A stretch of DNA of 64,000 nucleotides from Zeus faber (lineage: Eukaryota; Chordata; Actinopteri; Zeiformes; Zeidae), in contig OY482851.1 in assembly GCA_960531495.1 (NCBI GenBank), forward strand, positions 26,347,033 through 26,411,032, read 5' to 3'. The notes below the pieces were generated by a model. That model ran no database searches. It saw only the letters and a list, made by a program, of their open reading frames with translations, and was not told where the DNA came from. A program made the position numbers and the translations under genes. Numbering within the stretch: the stretch's first letter is position 1; every line of letters starts with the position of its first letter. Below are positions 24,646-34,645 of the stretch, one piece after another.

Positions 24646-25635
24646 AATGTGCGTATGCCAAATATCTTCAAGTTCTTGGAATTATTATGTGGGCTAAGCC
24701 CAACCCTACCCCAGCTACACTCTGAGAGCCTGTTTGGGGCTGCCTCTTTTCATTTTCTTTTGCCCCTGGCTGCATTTGCAGGTAAACTTGAGAATCTTGT
24801 CCATTGCTTCTTGTTCATAATCTGCATCACAAACCTCAACGGACTTCATCACATCATCAACTTCTATTGTTATAAAAACAACAGGTGTATCATTGGTTTC
24901 CTCCGGTGGCTCTTGAAAATACTCCCTTTCATCGTCACATTCTGGTTGAAATCCATTTGAAATGTTCTTCAAGTCCGGGATAACGCCGGTATCAGATTAA
25001 GCACCGCTGTCGGAGAACTGACTATCATCGCAGAAGTGAAGTCCAATACTTGCCACTTACAATGACTTGGATCTATCGCACTGTTCAGATTTAGTTCTGC
25101 AATATGATTTACATCTTCCACCACCCGCTTCTCGTAATCCATTTCACAGACAAGTGAAACCCAAGGATTCTTGTCTTGTTTACGGAAGTGACATCAGCAT
25201 TACTTCTTCACCCTACACAATAATGTCTCCGTGTGTGTGTGTAAAAGTAGTATGATCTGGAAAAATCTCATTTTCCTTCTCGAAAGGTTTTTTCAACCTA
25301 TTTGGCTGCTCCTGGCTATTTTAGAAATGCGCAAGATGCGGGTTTTGCTGCGGTGGGTCACAACTGATGGAACCCCAATATTTTATTGCACAACCTTTAC
25401 AGGCAATCACTGCAATCAAGCAATTTCTGTAGCTCTCAATGAGACTTCTGCACCTGTCAACAGGTATTTTGGCCCACTCTTCCTGAGCAAACTCCTCCAG
25501 CTGTCTCAGGTTTAAAGGGTGCCTTCTCCAGACTGCATGTTTCAGCTCTTTCCATAGATGTTTGAATAGGATTCAGATCAGGGCTCATCGAAGGCCACTT
25601 CAGAAAAGTCCAATATTTTGTTCTTATCCATTCTT

Positions 25636-25750
25636 TATTTATTGTTACACTAATGTCTCTGTCGCAATGTAGCTTGAATGTTATTCTCCCTTGTAAGTCG
25701 CTTTGGATAAAACCGTCTGCTAAATGACAAAATGTAAAATTTAAATGTAA
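25636..25750 (+). mobile_element. SINE/L2-type tail inserted in Tc1
   Basis: Plus-strand fragment ending in GTAAGTCGCTTTGGATAAAA and an ATGTAAA tail. The Tc1 sequence is continuous across it, and ATTCTT is repeated at 25630-25635 and 25751-25756, a short target duplication. It is 115 bases long and 5'-truncated. Confidence 0.75.
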
Positions 25751-27009
25751 ATTCTTGGGTGCTTTTAGCTGTGTGTTTTGGGTCATTATCCTGTTGGAGG
25801 ACCCATGACCTGTGACTGAGACAGAGCTTTCTGACACTGGGCAGTAGGGTTTAGTTTTTGGTTGCTCTACCAAGTGAAAATGAGTGAAAATGGAGACAGG
25901 GGGAGAGAAAAAAACAGACAGTACAAATCAAAAACAGAATCCTAACAGTACGTTTAGCTCCAGAATGCTTTGATAGTCTTGAGATTTTATTGTGCCCTGC
26001 ACAGATTCAAGGCACCCCATGCCAGACACAGCAGAGCGGTGCCAAAACATAACCGAGCCTCTTCCATGTTTCACAGTAAGTATAGTGTTCGTTTCTTTGA
26101 AAGCTTCATTTTTTCATCTGCGAACATAGAGCCTATGTGACTTGCCAAAAAGCTCCAGTGTTGACTCATCTGTCCAAAGGACATTCTCCCAGAAGCATTG
26201 TGACTCGTCAATACGCATTTTTGCAAATTGCAGACTGGTTTTTTATGTTTTTCTTTCAAAAGTGGAGTCCTCCTAGATTTTTTCATGGAGCCCACTGTCA
26301 CTCAAAACGTGACGGATGGTGCGATCAAACACTGATGTACCTTGACCTGGGAGTTCAGTTTGTACCTCTTTAAAAGTTGTCCTTGGCTCTTTTTCTACCA
26401 TTCGCACTATCCTTCTGTTCAATCTGGGGTCCATTTTCCTCCTGCGGCTGCCTCCAGGTAGGTTGGCTACAGTCCTATGGATCCTAACCTTCTTAATCAT
26501 TTGCAACTGCAGTCACAGGAACAACAACCTGCTTGAGGATGGTGTTATAGGCTTTACCTTTAATATGCTTGTCTATAATTTTCTTTTTTATCTCTTAAGA
26601 CAACTCTCTCCTTTGCTTTCTGTGGTCCATGTTCAGTGTGGTGCACACGATGATACCAAACAGCAGAGTGATTACTTTTCTCCATTTAAATGGGCTGAAT
26701 GACTGATTATAAGATTGAAAACATGTGTGATACCAATTAAAGTAAACAGTTAGTTTGAAATATCACTATAATCCAATTATTTATAATCTTTTGTAAGGGG
26801 TACCAACAAATCTGTCCAGACCATTTTAGAAAAGAATTGATCTCTTTAGCAATAATTTATCTCTTTTCACAGTTTCTATGCTTTACTGTATGACATACCA
26901 AAGACATCCAGGTATACATGAGAAAATTGCTTTTAATTTCATCACCTTTCAGGAGGAATGAAGCATTGTTTCAATGAGCTGTAAGGGTATCACCAAATTT
27001 GTCCACGTC

Positions 27010-27012
<3 letters not shown>

Positions 27013-27062
<50 letters not shown>
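27013..27062. repeat. (TA)n array, middle part
   Basis: About 25 AT units between the Tc1 element and transposon copy B. Confidence 0.95.
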
Positions 27063-27065
<3 letters not shown>

Positions 27066-28220
27066 ACCCACCGCATGCTTAAGGGTCATTTGGCGGCTTT
27101 CAAGATTTTTTTCACATCCTTTGAATTGTGGAGAATCACAGCTTCCAAACAAGGTGTCACTTGTGCAAATCAAGCAAATACTTTTAAAGCTATGACTTTG
27201 GCAAACTGTGTTTCTGAGATAATCACTTTCAAAGTTCTACCCACACCAGGTTCATTCAGCCAGCTCCCAGAATGCAAATGGGGTTGATGGACAAACAAAG
27301 CCTCATGGCTCCTTAACATACTGCTGAATGGGCCAATCACAGACAGCTCAACAACACAACTAATTTCGTTTTAAAAAAAGCTTTTTATTAACAGTAAGAA
27401 TATACATGTTTTATAAAAGTGGAATTATTTTGTAGTTTAAAAGTACGGACAACACAACAAAATGTAGAGTCTATCAATATTATGAATATTATTATTATGA
27501 ATATTGTGAAAATATTATGAAATCTGGAAATCTGTCACCAACCTAAACGGACTTCATCACGTCATTAACTTCTTTAAGATTTATCGCAGTGGTCAGATTA
27601 GGTCCGAAATATGATTCAGAGCTTCCGCCACCCGCTTCGCTAATCCATAAGGATACAGAGAACAAAGTTTTCACAGACAAGTGAAACCGAAACACCCCCG
27701 TGCTGCACTTACACCTACACCTACATCACTTCCGTAAACAGACGGTTAGTCTGTTTACGGAAGTGATGTAGGTGCGAGACGCAAAGGGTTTTTCTTCGTC
27801 GCTGTTTCACAACAGTGGCTCCGTGTGTGTAAGAGTAGCACGATTTAAAGGTTGAGCTCTATCAAAACGGTTTCACATTGTGACTTCATATCACATGGAA
27901 TATGGATGAATGATCTTCACCTGGACGGTTGCTTTAAAGGAAACGATTGATCTGCGTTATTCAGCGCTGTTCTGCGTCTCATAAGTGAACTGCGTTTCCC
28001 CATGTAATCTAACGGAATATTTAACTTGACGGTTTGACATTTACCTAATATTTATAGATCGAACTCTGTTTAGAAAATACGTTGAGATAAAAAAAAAAAA
28101 AAAAAGGAACATGACTATGGAAAAGTCTGATTTTCCTTCAAGAATTTTTTTCAACTTATTTGGCTGCTCTTGGCGATTTTAGAAATGCGCGAGTTGGCTG
28201 CTTTTGCTGTGGTGGGACAC
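27063..28220 (-). mobile_element. Unclassified GTGACCCACC DNA transposon, copy B
   Basis: The ends are GTGACCCACC and GGTGGGACAC; ATAT on both sides is a possible 4-bp target duplication but cannot be told from the TA array. The copy is non-autonomous at 1158 bases. It keeps only a remnant of the minus-strand N-terminal frame near 27580-27650, with a deletion relative to copy C. It contains a perfect 26-bp hairpin at 27718-27774 absent from copies A and C. An A-run of 17 lies near 28090. Confidence 0.75.
27718..27774. repeat. Perfect 26-bp inverted repeat with 5-base loop
   Basis: Arms 27718-27743 and 27749-27774 are exact reverse complements around the loop GGTTA. Copies A and C of the transposon have only a single arm-like sequence here (TTTACGGAAGTGACATCAGC in A), so the second arm arose within copy B. 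Confidence 0.95.
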
Positions 28221-28247
28221 ATATACTGTATATATACAGTATATACA

Positions 28248-28282
<35 letters not shown>
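28221..28282. repeat. (TA)n array, right part
   Basis: TA units with CTGTATATACAG palindromic interruptions, then pure TA from about 28247. Confidence 0.9.
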
Positions 28283-28285
<3 letters not shown>

Positions 28286-28668
28286 AAGGAGTGAAAATCA
28301 ACAAACTCCTCTCTCGGCTGTAGGGAGAGGACAGTATCTTAGAGTGTACTTTTTACGTCAATAATCTCGGCTAATTCAGCTTTAAGGGGGCAATTTGTCA
28401 CCACAAGGGGAATTAGAAGTGGCGCGGAAACACAAATGCAACAGGGCGGGCAATGAAGAGTTCTTCTTTAGTTACTCTCACGTCTCATGTCCCTGGCAGA
28501 TCAATAGAGTATTGGGCGAGGATCACCATAACATTAACTCCTCCCTACCGTCTCTGAAAGCGCCCCATGCTACGTTTTGTTCCTTCTCACTGTGTCGTTA
28601 ATGCTTTGTGATGGGCCACAATCTGGACAGTGCTGGCACACTAACAATTGCAATGCAACACAGTGGCT

Positions 28669-28670
<2 letters not shown>

Positions 28671-28740
<70 letters not shown>

Positions 28741-28745
28741 ACACA
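28671..28745. repeat. (CA)n microsatellite
   Basis: About 37 CA units with TACA breaks near the end. Confidence 0.95.
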
Positions 28746-28999
28746 GACACAATAGAGTATAAAGGCCAACAGCAATAATAGAGGATTATGTTTTGTGTCA
28801 CATTAAACCCACTTTTCACTCTTTCTCTGACTGTGTGTGTATGTGTGTGCCCTCTATGGATAGCTGTCACTGTAATACCGACACAACTCCCAGGTAGAGT
28901 CCAAATGAAGGGCAAAAGAGTGAGAGACAAAGAGTATAGAGAAGGCAGATGTAGACGGAATGGTCCAATGTATTCCTCGGATCAGAGCGACTGTCATTC

Positions 29000-29003
<4 letters not shown>

Positions 29004-29086
<83 letters not shown>

Positions 29087-29092
29087 ACTCCC
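29004..29092. repeat. (CA)n microsatellite
   Basis: About 44 CA units, the longest CA array in the window. Confidence 0.95.
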
Positions 29093-29148
29093 TCACTCTA
29101 GGAATAGGCCACAAAATATAAACACACTTGAGGGAAGTGAAATACAGG

Positions 29149-29632
29149 TTGGTCACTCTTATACATACCTGGATATTTTGATTGATGACTCCCACTTTGA
29201 AGCCAGGTGTGCAGTACTTGGTGAAAAAGGTGAGGCTAAAACTGGGTTTTTTTTTATGTTGCTGCAACTTTTTTTATATGTGTTGGATTATTTTTTTTTT
29301 ACATCATATGCTCAGTGTCTTTATATGGTTGACACAGCTTACCGTGCTTCATTGAGGTTCATTACCTTTTGTAAAGCGCTGACTCACCTGTGTGAGTTCT
29401 ACTCTCGGTCATTGGTACACCTTTATATATATAAGGCAATTCTTGGTCTGCTCCCATACTACCCATGTGTCTTCATCACGCAGAAAATTGCGGGACAATA
29501 CCCTTGTTGTTCTCAGGACTCCTTTATGCTTTCTGTCCCGATTGGCCAAACGGAAATTGTATAGAGGGTATTTGTGTGTTCTGCACCCTCCGCATGGAAT
29601 ATGTTGCAGAATGACTTGAAACTCAATGAATG
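29149..29632 (+). mobile_element. LINE reverse transcriptase C-terminal fragment
   Basis: The frame at 29157-29564 reads YTYLDILIDDSHF, then DTAYRASLRFITFCKALTHL and IYKAILGLLPYYPCVFI. After a frameshift near 29565 it continues RVFVCSAPSAWNMLQNDLKLN. These match the region after the reverse transcriptase core in CR1/Rex/L2-type fish LINEs (usual forms YLGIWIDD, ALRFIT, IYKALLGLLPPYL, SAPSAWNNLQ). There is an internal deletion after the first block and no catalytic YADD region. The open frame upstream runs through a (CA)n array and is not part of it. Confidence 0.75.
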
Positions 29633-29639
29633 AATTTTT

Positions 29640-30120
29640 CTCAATGCTTTAAAATCTAAAATGAAAGAATTAGAGGAAGATTCCACCAAAAAGGAGACAA
29701 AATTAAAAATAAATAAAAAACAGGAATAGGGAACTCCATGGCGATGTATTAGGGCCATTGTAGGAAAGAATAAAAAATTACGGAAAGGGGGTAATATTCA
29801 GAGAAAAAAAAACTCTGACGTTCTCTGAGATTAAAGTGGTAAATTAACGACAAAAAACTCAGTATTCTCTGAGATTAAAGTGGTCAATTTACGATAATAA
29901 AACAAACAAATTCACGAGAAAATCTAGAATATTGGCTGAGATTATGAAGTTAGCAAGATTGCTTACTAAATTAGCAAGAAATGAATCTGAAAAGTCTCTG
30001 ACCTTGAGGTCACAAATTTACAAGAAAAAAACGTATTATATAGTCCTTTTTTTGGTTGGATCAACCGCTGCTTGCCATGTATTATGAATCTGTGTATCAT
30101 TCGATCATTTCATTTCCGAT
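29640..30120. repeat. AT-rich interspersed repeat with GAGATTAAAGTGGT units
   Basis: Words such as TTCTCTGAGATTAAAGTGGT recur at about 29818 and 29867. An inverted relative lies at about 34430-34640, and GGTTGGATCAACC (30055) faces GGTTGATCCAACC (34385). The two blocks bracket the L1 copy as loose outer inverted repeats. Confidence 0.5.
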
Positions 30121-30121
30121 T

Positions 30122-30300
30122 TAGAATCCAAAATCAGAAAACCAATAACGCTGTTTTTTGTTATTTTGATTTTGATCTGAAGTTAATAATAGAACATTAG
30201 AAAATGTAATATTTGTTTTTGTCATTTAACATTACAGATTTCTTGTGACCACCCGCCCCACTTTCCCAACGGACTGGGTGGAGGCGGGCCGGTGGTGTGT
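30122..30300. repeat. Direct repeat, left copy (pair of 34189-34365)
   Basis: About 120 bases starting AGAATCCAAAATCAGAAAAC and running into TTCTTGTGACCACC and a GC-rich end are repeated at 34189-34365 with about 10 percent difference. The two copies flank the L1 remnant. Confidence 0.8.
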
Positions 30301-30313
30301 CGAGCCATATGGG

Positions 30314-30625
30314 GCAGACCCTCTGACTCGCGCATGCATTAGCCTTCTTGGTCTGTGTTCCAAGACTGGGCGGGTGGGTAGCCGACATCGCAGCTGACCC
30401 TTTGTGCCGAGTGTAGGGGGGGCCAGTCCTCCCCAGGGCGACGCGACTCGGTTGGGGCACACTGAGGACAGCTCACCCCAGTCGAGGGTCATGCCGGGAA
30501 CAAAAAAGCCCCGTCCCCGTCCACAAGGTGGACCCATGTGCACTCGGTGCAAAGGGTCAGCAGCAATGTAGGCTAACCACTTGACCCGTCTTAAAACACA
30601 GACCAAGGATGAGAGACGGGAGCAT
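30314..30625. pseudogene. 28S rRNA-derived sequence in inverted arrangement
   Basis: Read on the minus strand, 30314-30409 resembles the conserved 28S rRNA stretch around GGTCAGCTGCGATGTCGGCT, ACACAGACCAAG and GCGCGAGTCAGAGGG. A second, more diverged copy of the same stretch lies on the plus strand at 30541-30610 (GGTCAGCAGCAATGTAGGCT, CCCGTCTTAAAACACAGACC). The minus-strand part extends leftward into a CACCACCGGCCC motif, also known in 28S. No full rRNA gene is present. It is either a retrocopied rRNA pseudogene or a 28S-derived repeat, rearranged head to head. Confidence 0.65.
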
Positions 30626-30872
30626 GCTGTGAGAGTCAGGAGCATGCTGTGATCTCGCAAGAATTGCGAATTGCAAAATATATAAATAAAGAAGAAGAAA
30701 AAAACACTGCACAAAACCAAAGTGGAGGACCCCAGGGATTATATAGATTATTTTTAGAATGAGTACCTGATGGAAGAGGACCAGGACCGGAACAATCCAG
30801 TGGAAAAGAAAGAAGGCACGCTCAGCTACCAACACTGACGATCTAATATCCAGCGCTGTAGAGGTTAGTGTT

Positions 30873-31430
30873 TTGGATGAGATTAACAGGAAGCTGGAAA
30901 TGCTTGGTCCACTTCTCCGAGACATTTCCGAGATCAAAGCCAACCTTGATTTCCTGCACCGCATGGTCGGCGAGATGCAGAAAGACAACGCGGTTCTAAA
31001 AATTTCCGCAAAGCGTCTCACTACGGAGATGGAGCTTGTAAAAAATAAAATAAAAATAGTAAAAGCTATCCTGGTTATCCAATCCAGAAGTATGCAGGAC
31101 AACCTCATCTTTTCTGGGATCCTAGAGAACAACACCAAGTCCCCAGAAAACATGGTGAAGACTTCCTCCACAACACCCTGAAAATCCCCACAGACACCAT
31201 GAAGCAGATCACCTTCCACTGGGTTTACCGACTTGGACACTGTGTGGCAAACCATCCCCACTTCATCATTGCTAAGTTTGAACACTTCAAGCACAAGGAG
31301 CTGGTTAAAAGCAAAGGACGGTAGCTGAAAAGAACCATGCTGGGTATGAACGACCGATGGAAGGTGCTGTACCCCATCCTGAAGTCGGCAGAAGGGTAAA
31401 CAGGTATCGTTGGTTGTTGATAAACTTTAT
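30873..31430 (+). pseudogene. L1 ORF1 protein remnant
   Basis: An open frame (30873-31181) reads MDEINRKLEMLGPLLRDISE, a coiled-coil-like helix with heptad spacing, then SMQDNLIFSGILENN, the usual start of the RNA-recognition domain (SMRDNIVFTGIPE in intact relatives). After a break the sequence continues in other frames with KFEHFKHKELVKSKGR-like and LYPILKS-like stretches and VVDKLYIDG (about 31416-31440), all typical of the C-terminal domain. ORF1 protein binds the element's RNA. At least two frame breaks and a stop disable it. Confidence 0.8.
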
Positions 31431-31607
31431 ATAGACGGTCTGTGATTCCGAGGCTCCTCCACCACAACCTGGTTATTCTAATGATGTATGTATTTTGGTA
31501 ATTATATATGCAAGATGTAGAAATTAGCATCCTTTCTATGTCAGCATTAAAAATATTGGTCACTCTCATCATCTCACATTCCTAATCCCTCTCTCCCTGC
31601 TTCTCTC

Positions 31608-31720
31608 AAGATTCAAGATTCAAGATTCAAGATTTTTTATTTGTCACATACATATACATACTTCCATACATATATGCAGTGAAATGTAATCAATCTCTTT
31701 ATTCAATCTCTCTTTATTAA
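31608..31720 (-). repeat. ATTCAAG-repeat-tailed element end
   Basis: Four ATTCAAG units (31608-31634) precede TTTTTTATTTGTCACATACA and the sequence around 31646-31690, which is shared with 63730-63773 (ACATATACATAC, CATACATATATGCA, TGAAATGT). Both read as minus-strand 3' ends of the same dispersed fish repeat. Confidence 0.6.
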
Positions 31721-31849
31721 GTCTCTCACTATATGTAATTCTAACTGTGCAATGTTCTATGTTTATCTTTGTCTCGGTTTATATTTGTTTGTATACGTAC
31801 GGTATGTATCCCTACAAACTTCCTGCAATTCTAGGACAGTCAAAAGGAA

Positions 31850-33065
31850 TGTAAAGGAGAAAAACGCAGAGTTATCGATGGGAAAACATGGGCCAAAAAT
31901 AAACTATATATTTTCAATGACTCAATAATCAATAACTTCTGTTGGAAATACAAGAAACCAAGAATTAAACTAGCAACACTACTGAAAAACAACGACTGTG
32001 GAGGCCTAGCAGCCCCAAACTTCAGTTACTACTATTTAGCGAACCCTCTTCAATGTATAATAAAATGGTTACAACCAGAGCAACAATTGGGCCATGGATG
32101 GAGAGACATTGAACAAATACATTTTTTACATTTTGTCATTTAGCAGACGCTTTTATCCAAAGCGACTTACAATTATTCAAACACCGACGGACGCAGCCAT
32201 CAGGAGCAATGAGGGGTTAAGTGTCTTGCTCAAGGACACTACAGCATGCTAGCAGGAGGAGCCTGGGATCCAACCAGCAACCTTTAGATTACTAGACGAC
32301 CAGCTCTACCTCCTGAGCTACCGTCCCCGGTATGTCACCGGTCACCGTCCCCAAATGTCAGGTATATCGATTTCTGATCTCCCATTCCTTACTGATTCAA
32401 TAAAGAAACATAATTGCTTGAAAAAAATATTCCAACAACTCTGTCAGCCTGGTGGATATTCCTCGGACTCAGTGGGCACACTCCATCTCCGAACAAATTC
32501 ACCCCAATCTGGCACAATCTGGATTTTCTGGTTAAAAACAGACCGATTATCTTCAGGTCTTGGAAAAGATCTCATCTGGAACACATTTTCAAAAACAATT
32601 TGCTTATATCCTTCCCAACCTTAATCCAAAGGTATAATATCGGTGGCCACAGCTTCCTACAATTCCTTCAACGACAGCAGTCTCTTAAAGTTAAAATGAA
32701 ATTGACGAACATCTGTCAACCACCGATGATTGAACATCTTACTCAGATAGGTCATTTAAAAAATCCTTTTTCCAGAATATACAAACTTTTATTAAAATCA
32801 GATGACACTTTATCTTTACCTACCATGGAATGGGAAAGAGACCTTGCTGTTTCCACCAATATCAACCTGTGGAAGCATAATTGCAACAACACCTTTTCTA
32901 TGACCTGCAATTCCAAAAATGCAACTCATCCATTGTAAGATTCTGCACAGAGCTCATATCACCCAACACAAAATGTTCAAAATGGGTTTTGTAAATGAAG
33001 ATTTTTGCTTTTGCTCTCGTTGTTCCCTTAATACCAGAAATTACTACTTTCATGCCATCTGGCTC
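31850..33065 (+). pseudogene. L1 ORF2 C-terminal remnant
   Basis: Before the SINE the sequence encodes CWKYKKPRIKLATLLKNN and GGLAAPNFSYYYLANPLQ, the post-reverse-transcriptase domain of L1 ORF2. After it come NRPIIFRSWKRSHLEHIF, a KMKLTNICQPPMIEHL stretch, and QLIHCKILHRAHITQHKMFK with FCSRCSLNTRNYYFHAIWL (32919-33065), the cysteine/histidine zinc-knuckle at the ORF2 C-terminus. Frames shift several times. The endonuclease and the catalytic reverse transcriptase are absent from this copy. Confidence 0.8.
32121..32335 (-). mobile_element. tRNA-derived SINE inserted in L1
   Basis: On the minus strand: box A TAGCTCAGGAGGTAGAGC (within plus 32300-32322), box B GGTTGGATCCC (plus 32265-32275), the body TGTCCTTGAGCAAGACACTT, then GTAAGTCGCTTTGGATAAAA near 32160. 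It is nearly full length and the cleanest copy of the SINE family also present at 24201. The flanking L1 ORF2 is interrupted at this point. Confidence 0.85.
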
Positions 33066-33590
33066 CTGCGGCTGGTGTGTGTTGGTTTGAGGCGTGGTTG
33101 TGGGTTTGGGGCTCAGGTTTGGGGCTCAGCTTTGGGGCTCAGCTTTGGGGCTCAGCTTTGGGGCGGGGGTTGCGGGCTCAGGCCTTGGCCCCGTGGTCGG
33201 CGCACCACTGGCGTCGCCCGCCCCTTGGGCCGGGTGATGGGGCTTGTATGTACTTCGGCGTCCTTGGGGAGGGGTGGCCTGTGCCAGGTCTGGTTAGGTG
33301 TCCGTCTGGTCCTGTGACATGGGCGGGAACCTGGGCCTGGTCAGGTGTGCTCGTCGTGGGGTTCCCCATGTGGTCTTCTTCAGTGGGGGGTGGACTCCTG
33401 TCGTCACACCAGGCTGCCTGGGTACCTATCCGGGGGGGTCGGGGCTTTCCTGCAGCCGTGGGGTGTCTATGCAGCTGCGGGACTCAGGGGTGGCTTCGGG
33501 GCACCTTCCACTGCTTGGACGCACCACAACATAATACCGACATTATACACCAGAAGCAATTGAGATAAGTCCTTTACACTCACCGGTGGA

Positions 33591-33655
33591 CTCACTCACT
33601 CACTCACTCACTCACTCACTCACTCACTCACACACTCACACACACACACACGCAC
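33591..33655. repeat. (CACT)n/(CA)n microsatellite in L1 tail
   Basis: About ten CACT units followed by CA units, at the position where L1 copies 1 and 3 have CA arrays. Confidence 0.9.
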
Positions 33656-34188
33656 ACGCCAGAGGGCACCTGCTTTGAACGCGCCCCAGCACCCTCCTGG
33701 TTGCATCCTTCTCCTTTTCTTCCTCATTTACTGCTATAACTATGACAGGAAGAGACCACTGCCCAATTGCTGTTCAAGTTTTCCTGGACTCAATTAACTC
33801 TGGTTTTCGATATATGTTGTCGTCCGATGTTTTTCCATTTACATGTTGTTGTTTCACTCTTGGAGGAGTGATTAGTTGTTTATAGACCCAAACATGGTAA
33901 ATAGTTCACCAAAGAGGGGGATTGGTAGCAGTTCTGTAAAACAAGGAACTGTGCTCTTGTCATCCTACAGGTCGTCCACAGGACAGAGTTATTGCAGCAG
34001 TCCTTGAAGATGAAAGAATGAATAAAGAGTGGCAATGCAGGTTGAGAACTTGAACTCCACCTGCAGACTAATTCTGTCTTAGATGCAATGGCATACAAAT
34101 ACTCTGTGTTGTATGCCCAGCACGCTGACAGCACAGGTTATAAAGAAAAAAAATAAAAGAAAAAGAGTTGGTTTTGTAAACAAAAAAA

Positions 34189-34365
34189 AAGAATCCAAAA
34201 TCAGAAAACCGATAACGGGCTGTTTTTTGTTGTTTTGATTTTGTTCTGAAGTTAAAAATAGAATATTAGAAAATGGGATGTTTGTTTTTGTCATTTAGCA
34301 TTTCCAATTTCTTGTGACCACCAAGCCCCACTTTCTCGACGGACCTGGCGAAGGCGGGCAAGTGA
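34189..34365. repeat. Direct repeat, right copy (pair of 30122-30300)
   Basis: Matches the left copy from AGAATCCAAAATCAG through TTCTTGTGACCACC into GC-rich sequence, where the two diverge. Confidence 0.8.
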
Positions 34366-34429
34366 CGGCCTCCGTGGTGTGATGAGGTTGATCCAACCTT
34401 GCAAAGTGAAGTGATTTGGTTCCTTGAGA

Positions 34430-34645
34430 AAAAAAAACCCAAATAAATAAATAAATAAATCGCAATAGTTCCGAAAAATGTTCTTGTATATTTGTGACCT
34501 TAATCTCTGAGAATGAGTTTTTTTGCTCAAATTTATGACTTTTTCATCTCAGAGTTATTCAAGTTTTTTTCTCGTAAATTTGTGAGTTTTTTCTCGTTAG
34601 AATTTACCATTTTAACCTTGGAAATTCTGATTAATTTTTTTTTCC
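34430..34645. repeat. AT-rich CTGAGAATG/CTCGTAAATTTG repeat
   Basis: Alternating words of the kind TCTCGTAAATTTGTGAGTTTT, a style common in fish minisatellite-like DNA. It is the inverted counterpart of 29790-30070. (AAAT)n lies at about 34440-34460. Confidence 0.5.

Larger units (their letters stand above)
23961..25361 (-). mobile_element. Unclassified GTGACCCACC DNA transposon, copy A
   Basis: The right end reads GGTGGGTCAC; the left end is degenerate (GTGAACTGCC). Homology to copies B (27063-28220) and C (35802-37903) covers most of its length, so the family is defined by three copies in this window. On the minus strand an open frame (24715-24972) contains DDEREYFQEPPEETND and ends in a cysteine-containing stretch FTCKCSQGQKKMKRGSP. 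Upstream in another frame (about 25143 downward) is MDYEKRVVEDVNHIAELNLN, which corresponds to KRMQEALNHISDPNLTSAID in copy C. This looks like the N-terminal part of a protein from a longer autonomous relative. I do not recognise its superfamily. It carries SINE pieces at 24201-24392 and 24561-24645. Confidence 0.75.
23778..27012 (-). mobile_element. Tc1-like transposon with long IR/DR ends, carrying nested insertions
   Basis: The outer repeats are GACGTGGACCAATTTGTTGG (left, 23780) and CACCAAATTTGTCCACGTCC (right, 26992-27011). An inner direct repeat near 26800-26820 (GGTACCAACAAATCTGTCC) gives the IR/DR layout of Sleeping Beauty-like Tc1 elements. The minus-strand transposase is readable: helix-turn-helix at 26273-26506 (TVANLPGGSRRRK, RRIVRMVEKEPRTTFKE), the TPLLKEKHKKP stretch at 26071-26301, and WPSMSPDLNPI at about 25570-25620 at the third catalytic site. 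Frames are broken several times. Insertions are the DNA transposon at 23961-25361 and a SINE/L2 tail at 25636-25750. Removing them leaves about 1.7 kb, the normal Tc1 length. Confidence 0.9.
28283..29130. other. Single-copy DNA with two long (CA)n arrays
   Basis: About 28300-28670 is complex and repeat-free. Two (CA)n arrays lie at 28671-28745 and 29004-29092. No gene is visible between them. Confidence 0.4.
30650..34187 (+). mobile_element. L1 (Tx1/Swimmer-like) retrotransposon, copy 2
   Basis: From 5' to 3': remnants of ORF1 (about 30870-31430), a gap, the C-terminal part of ORF2 (about 31850-32120 and 32340-33065), then the G-rich 3' tail with a microsatellite (33066-33655) and the conserved tail block (33683-34141), ending in A-rich sequence. 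The endonuclease and reverse transcriptase core of ORF2 are deleted. A SINE sits in ORF2 (32121-32335), and a small repeat at about 31608-31720 lies between the ORFs. Frames are broken throughout. It is the copy that links the repeated GC-rich tails to L1. Confidence 0.8.

Noticed and set aside
28788-29564. 258-codon open frame
   Set aside because: Its first half is microsatellite translated as His-Thr repeats; only the last part is a LINE fragment. It is not a host gene.
33591-33655. CRISPR-like regular repeats
   Set aside because: Simple CACT/CA units without spacers; a microsatellite in eukaryotic DNA.
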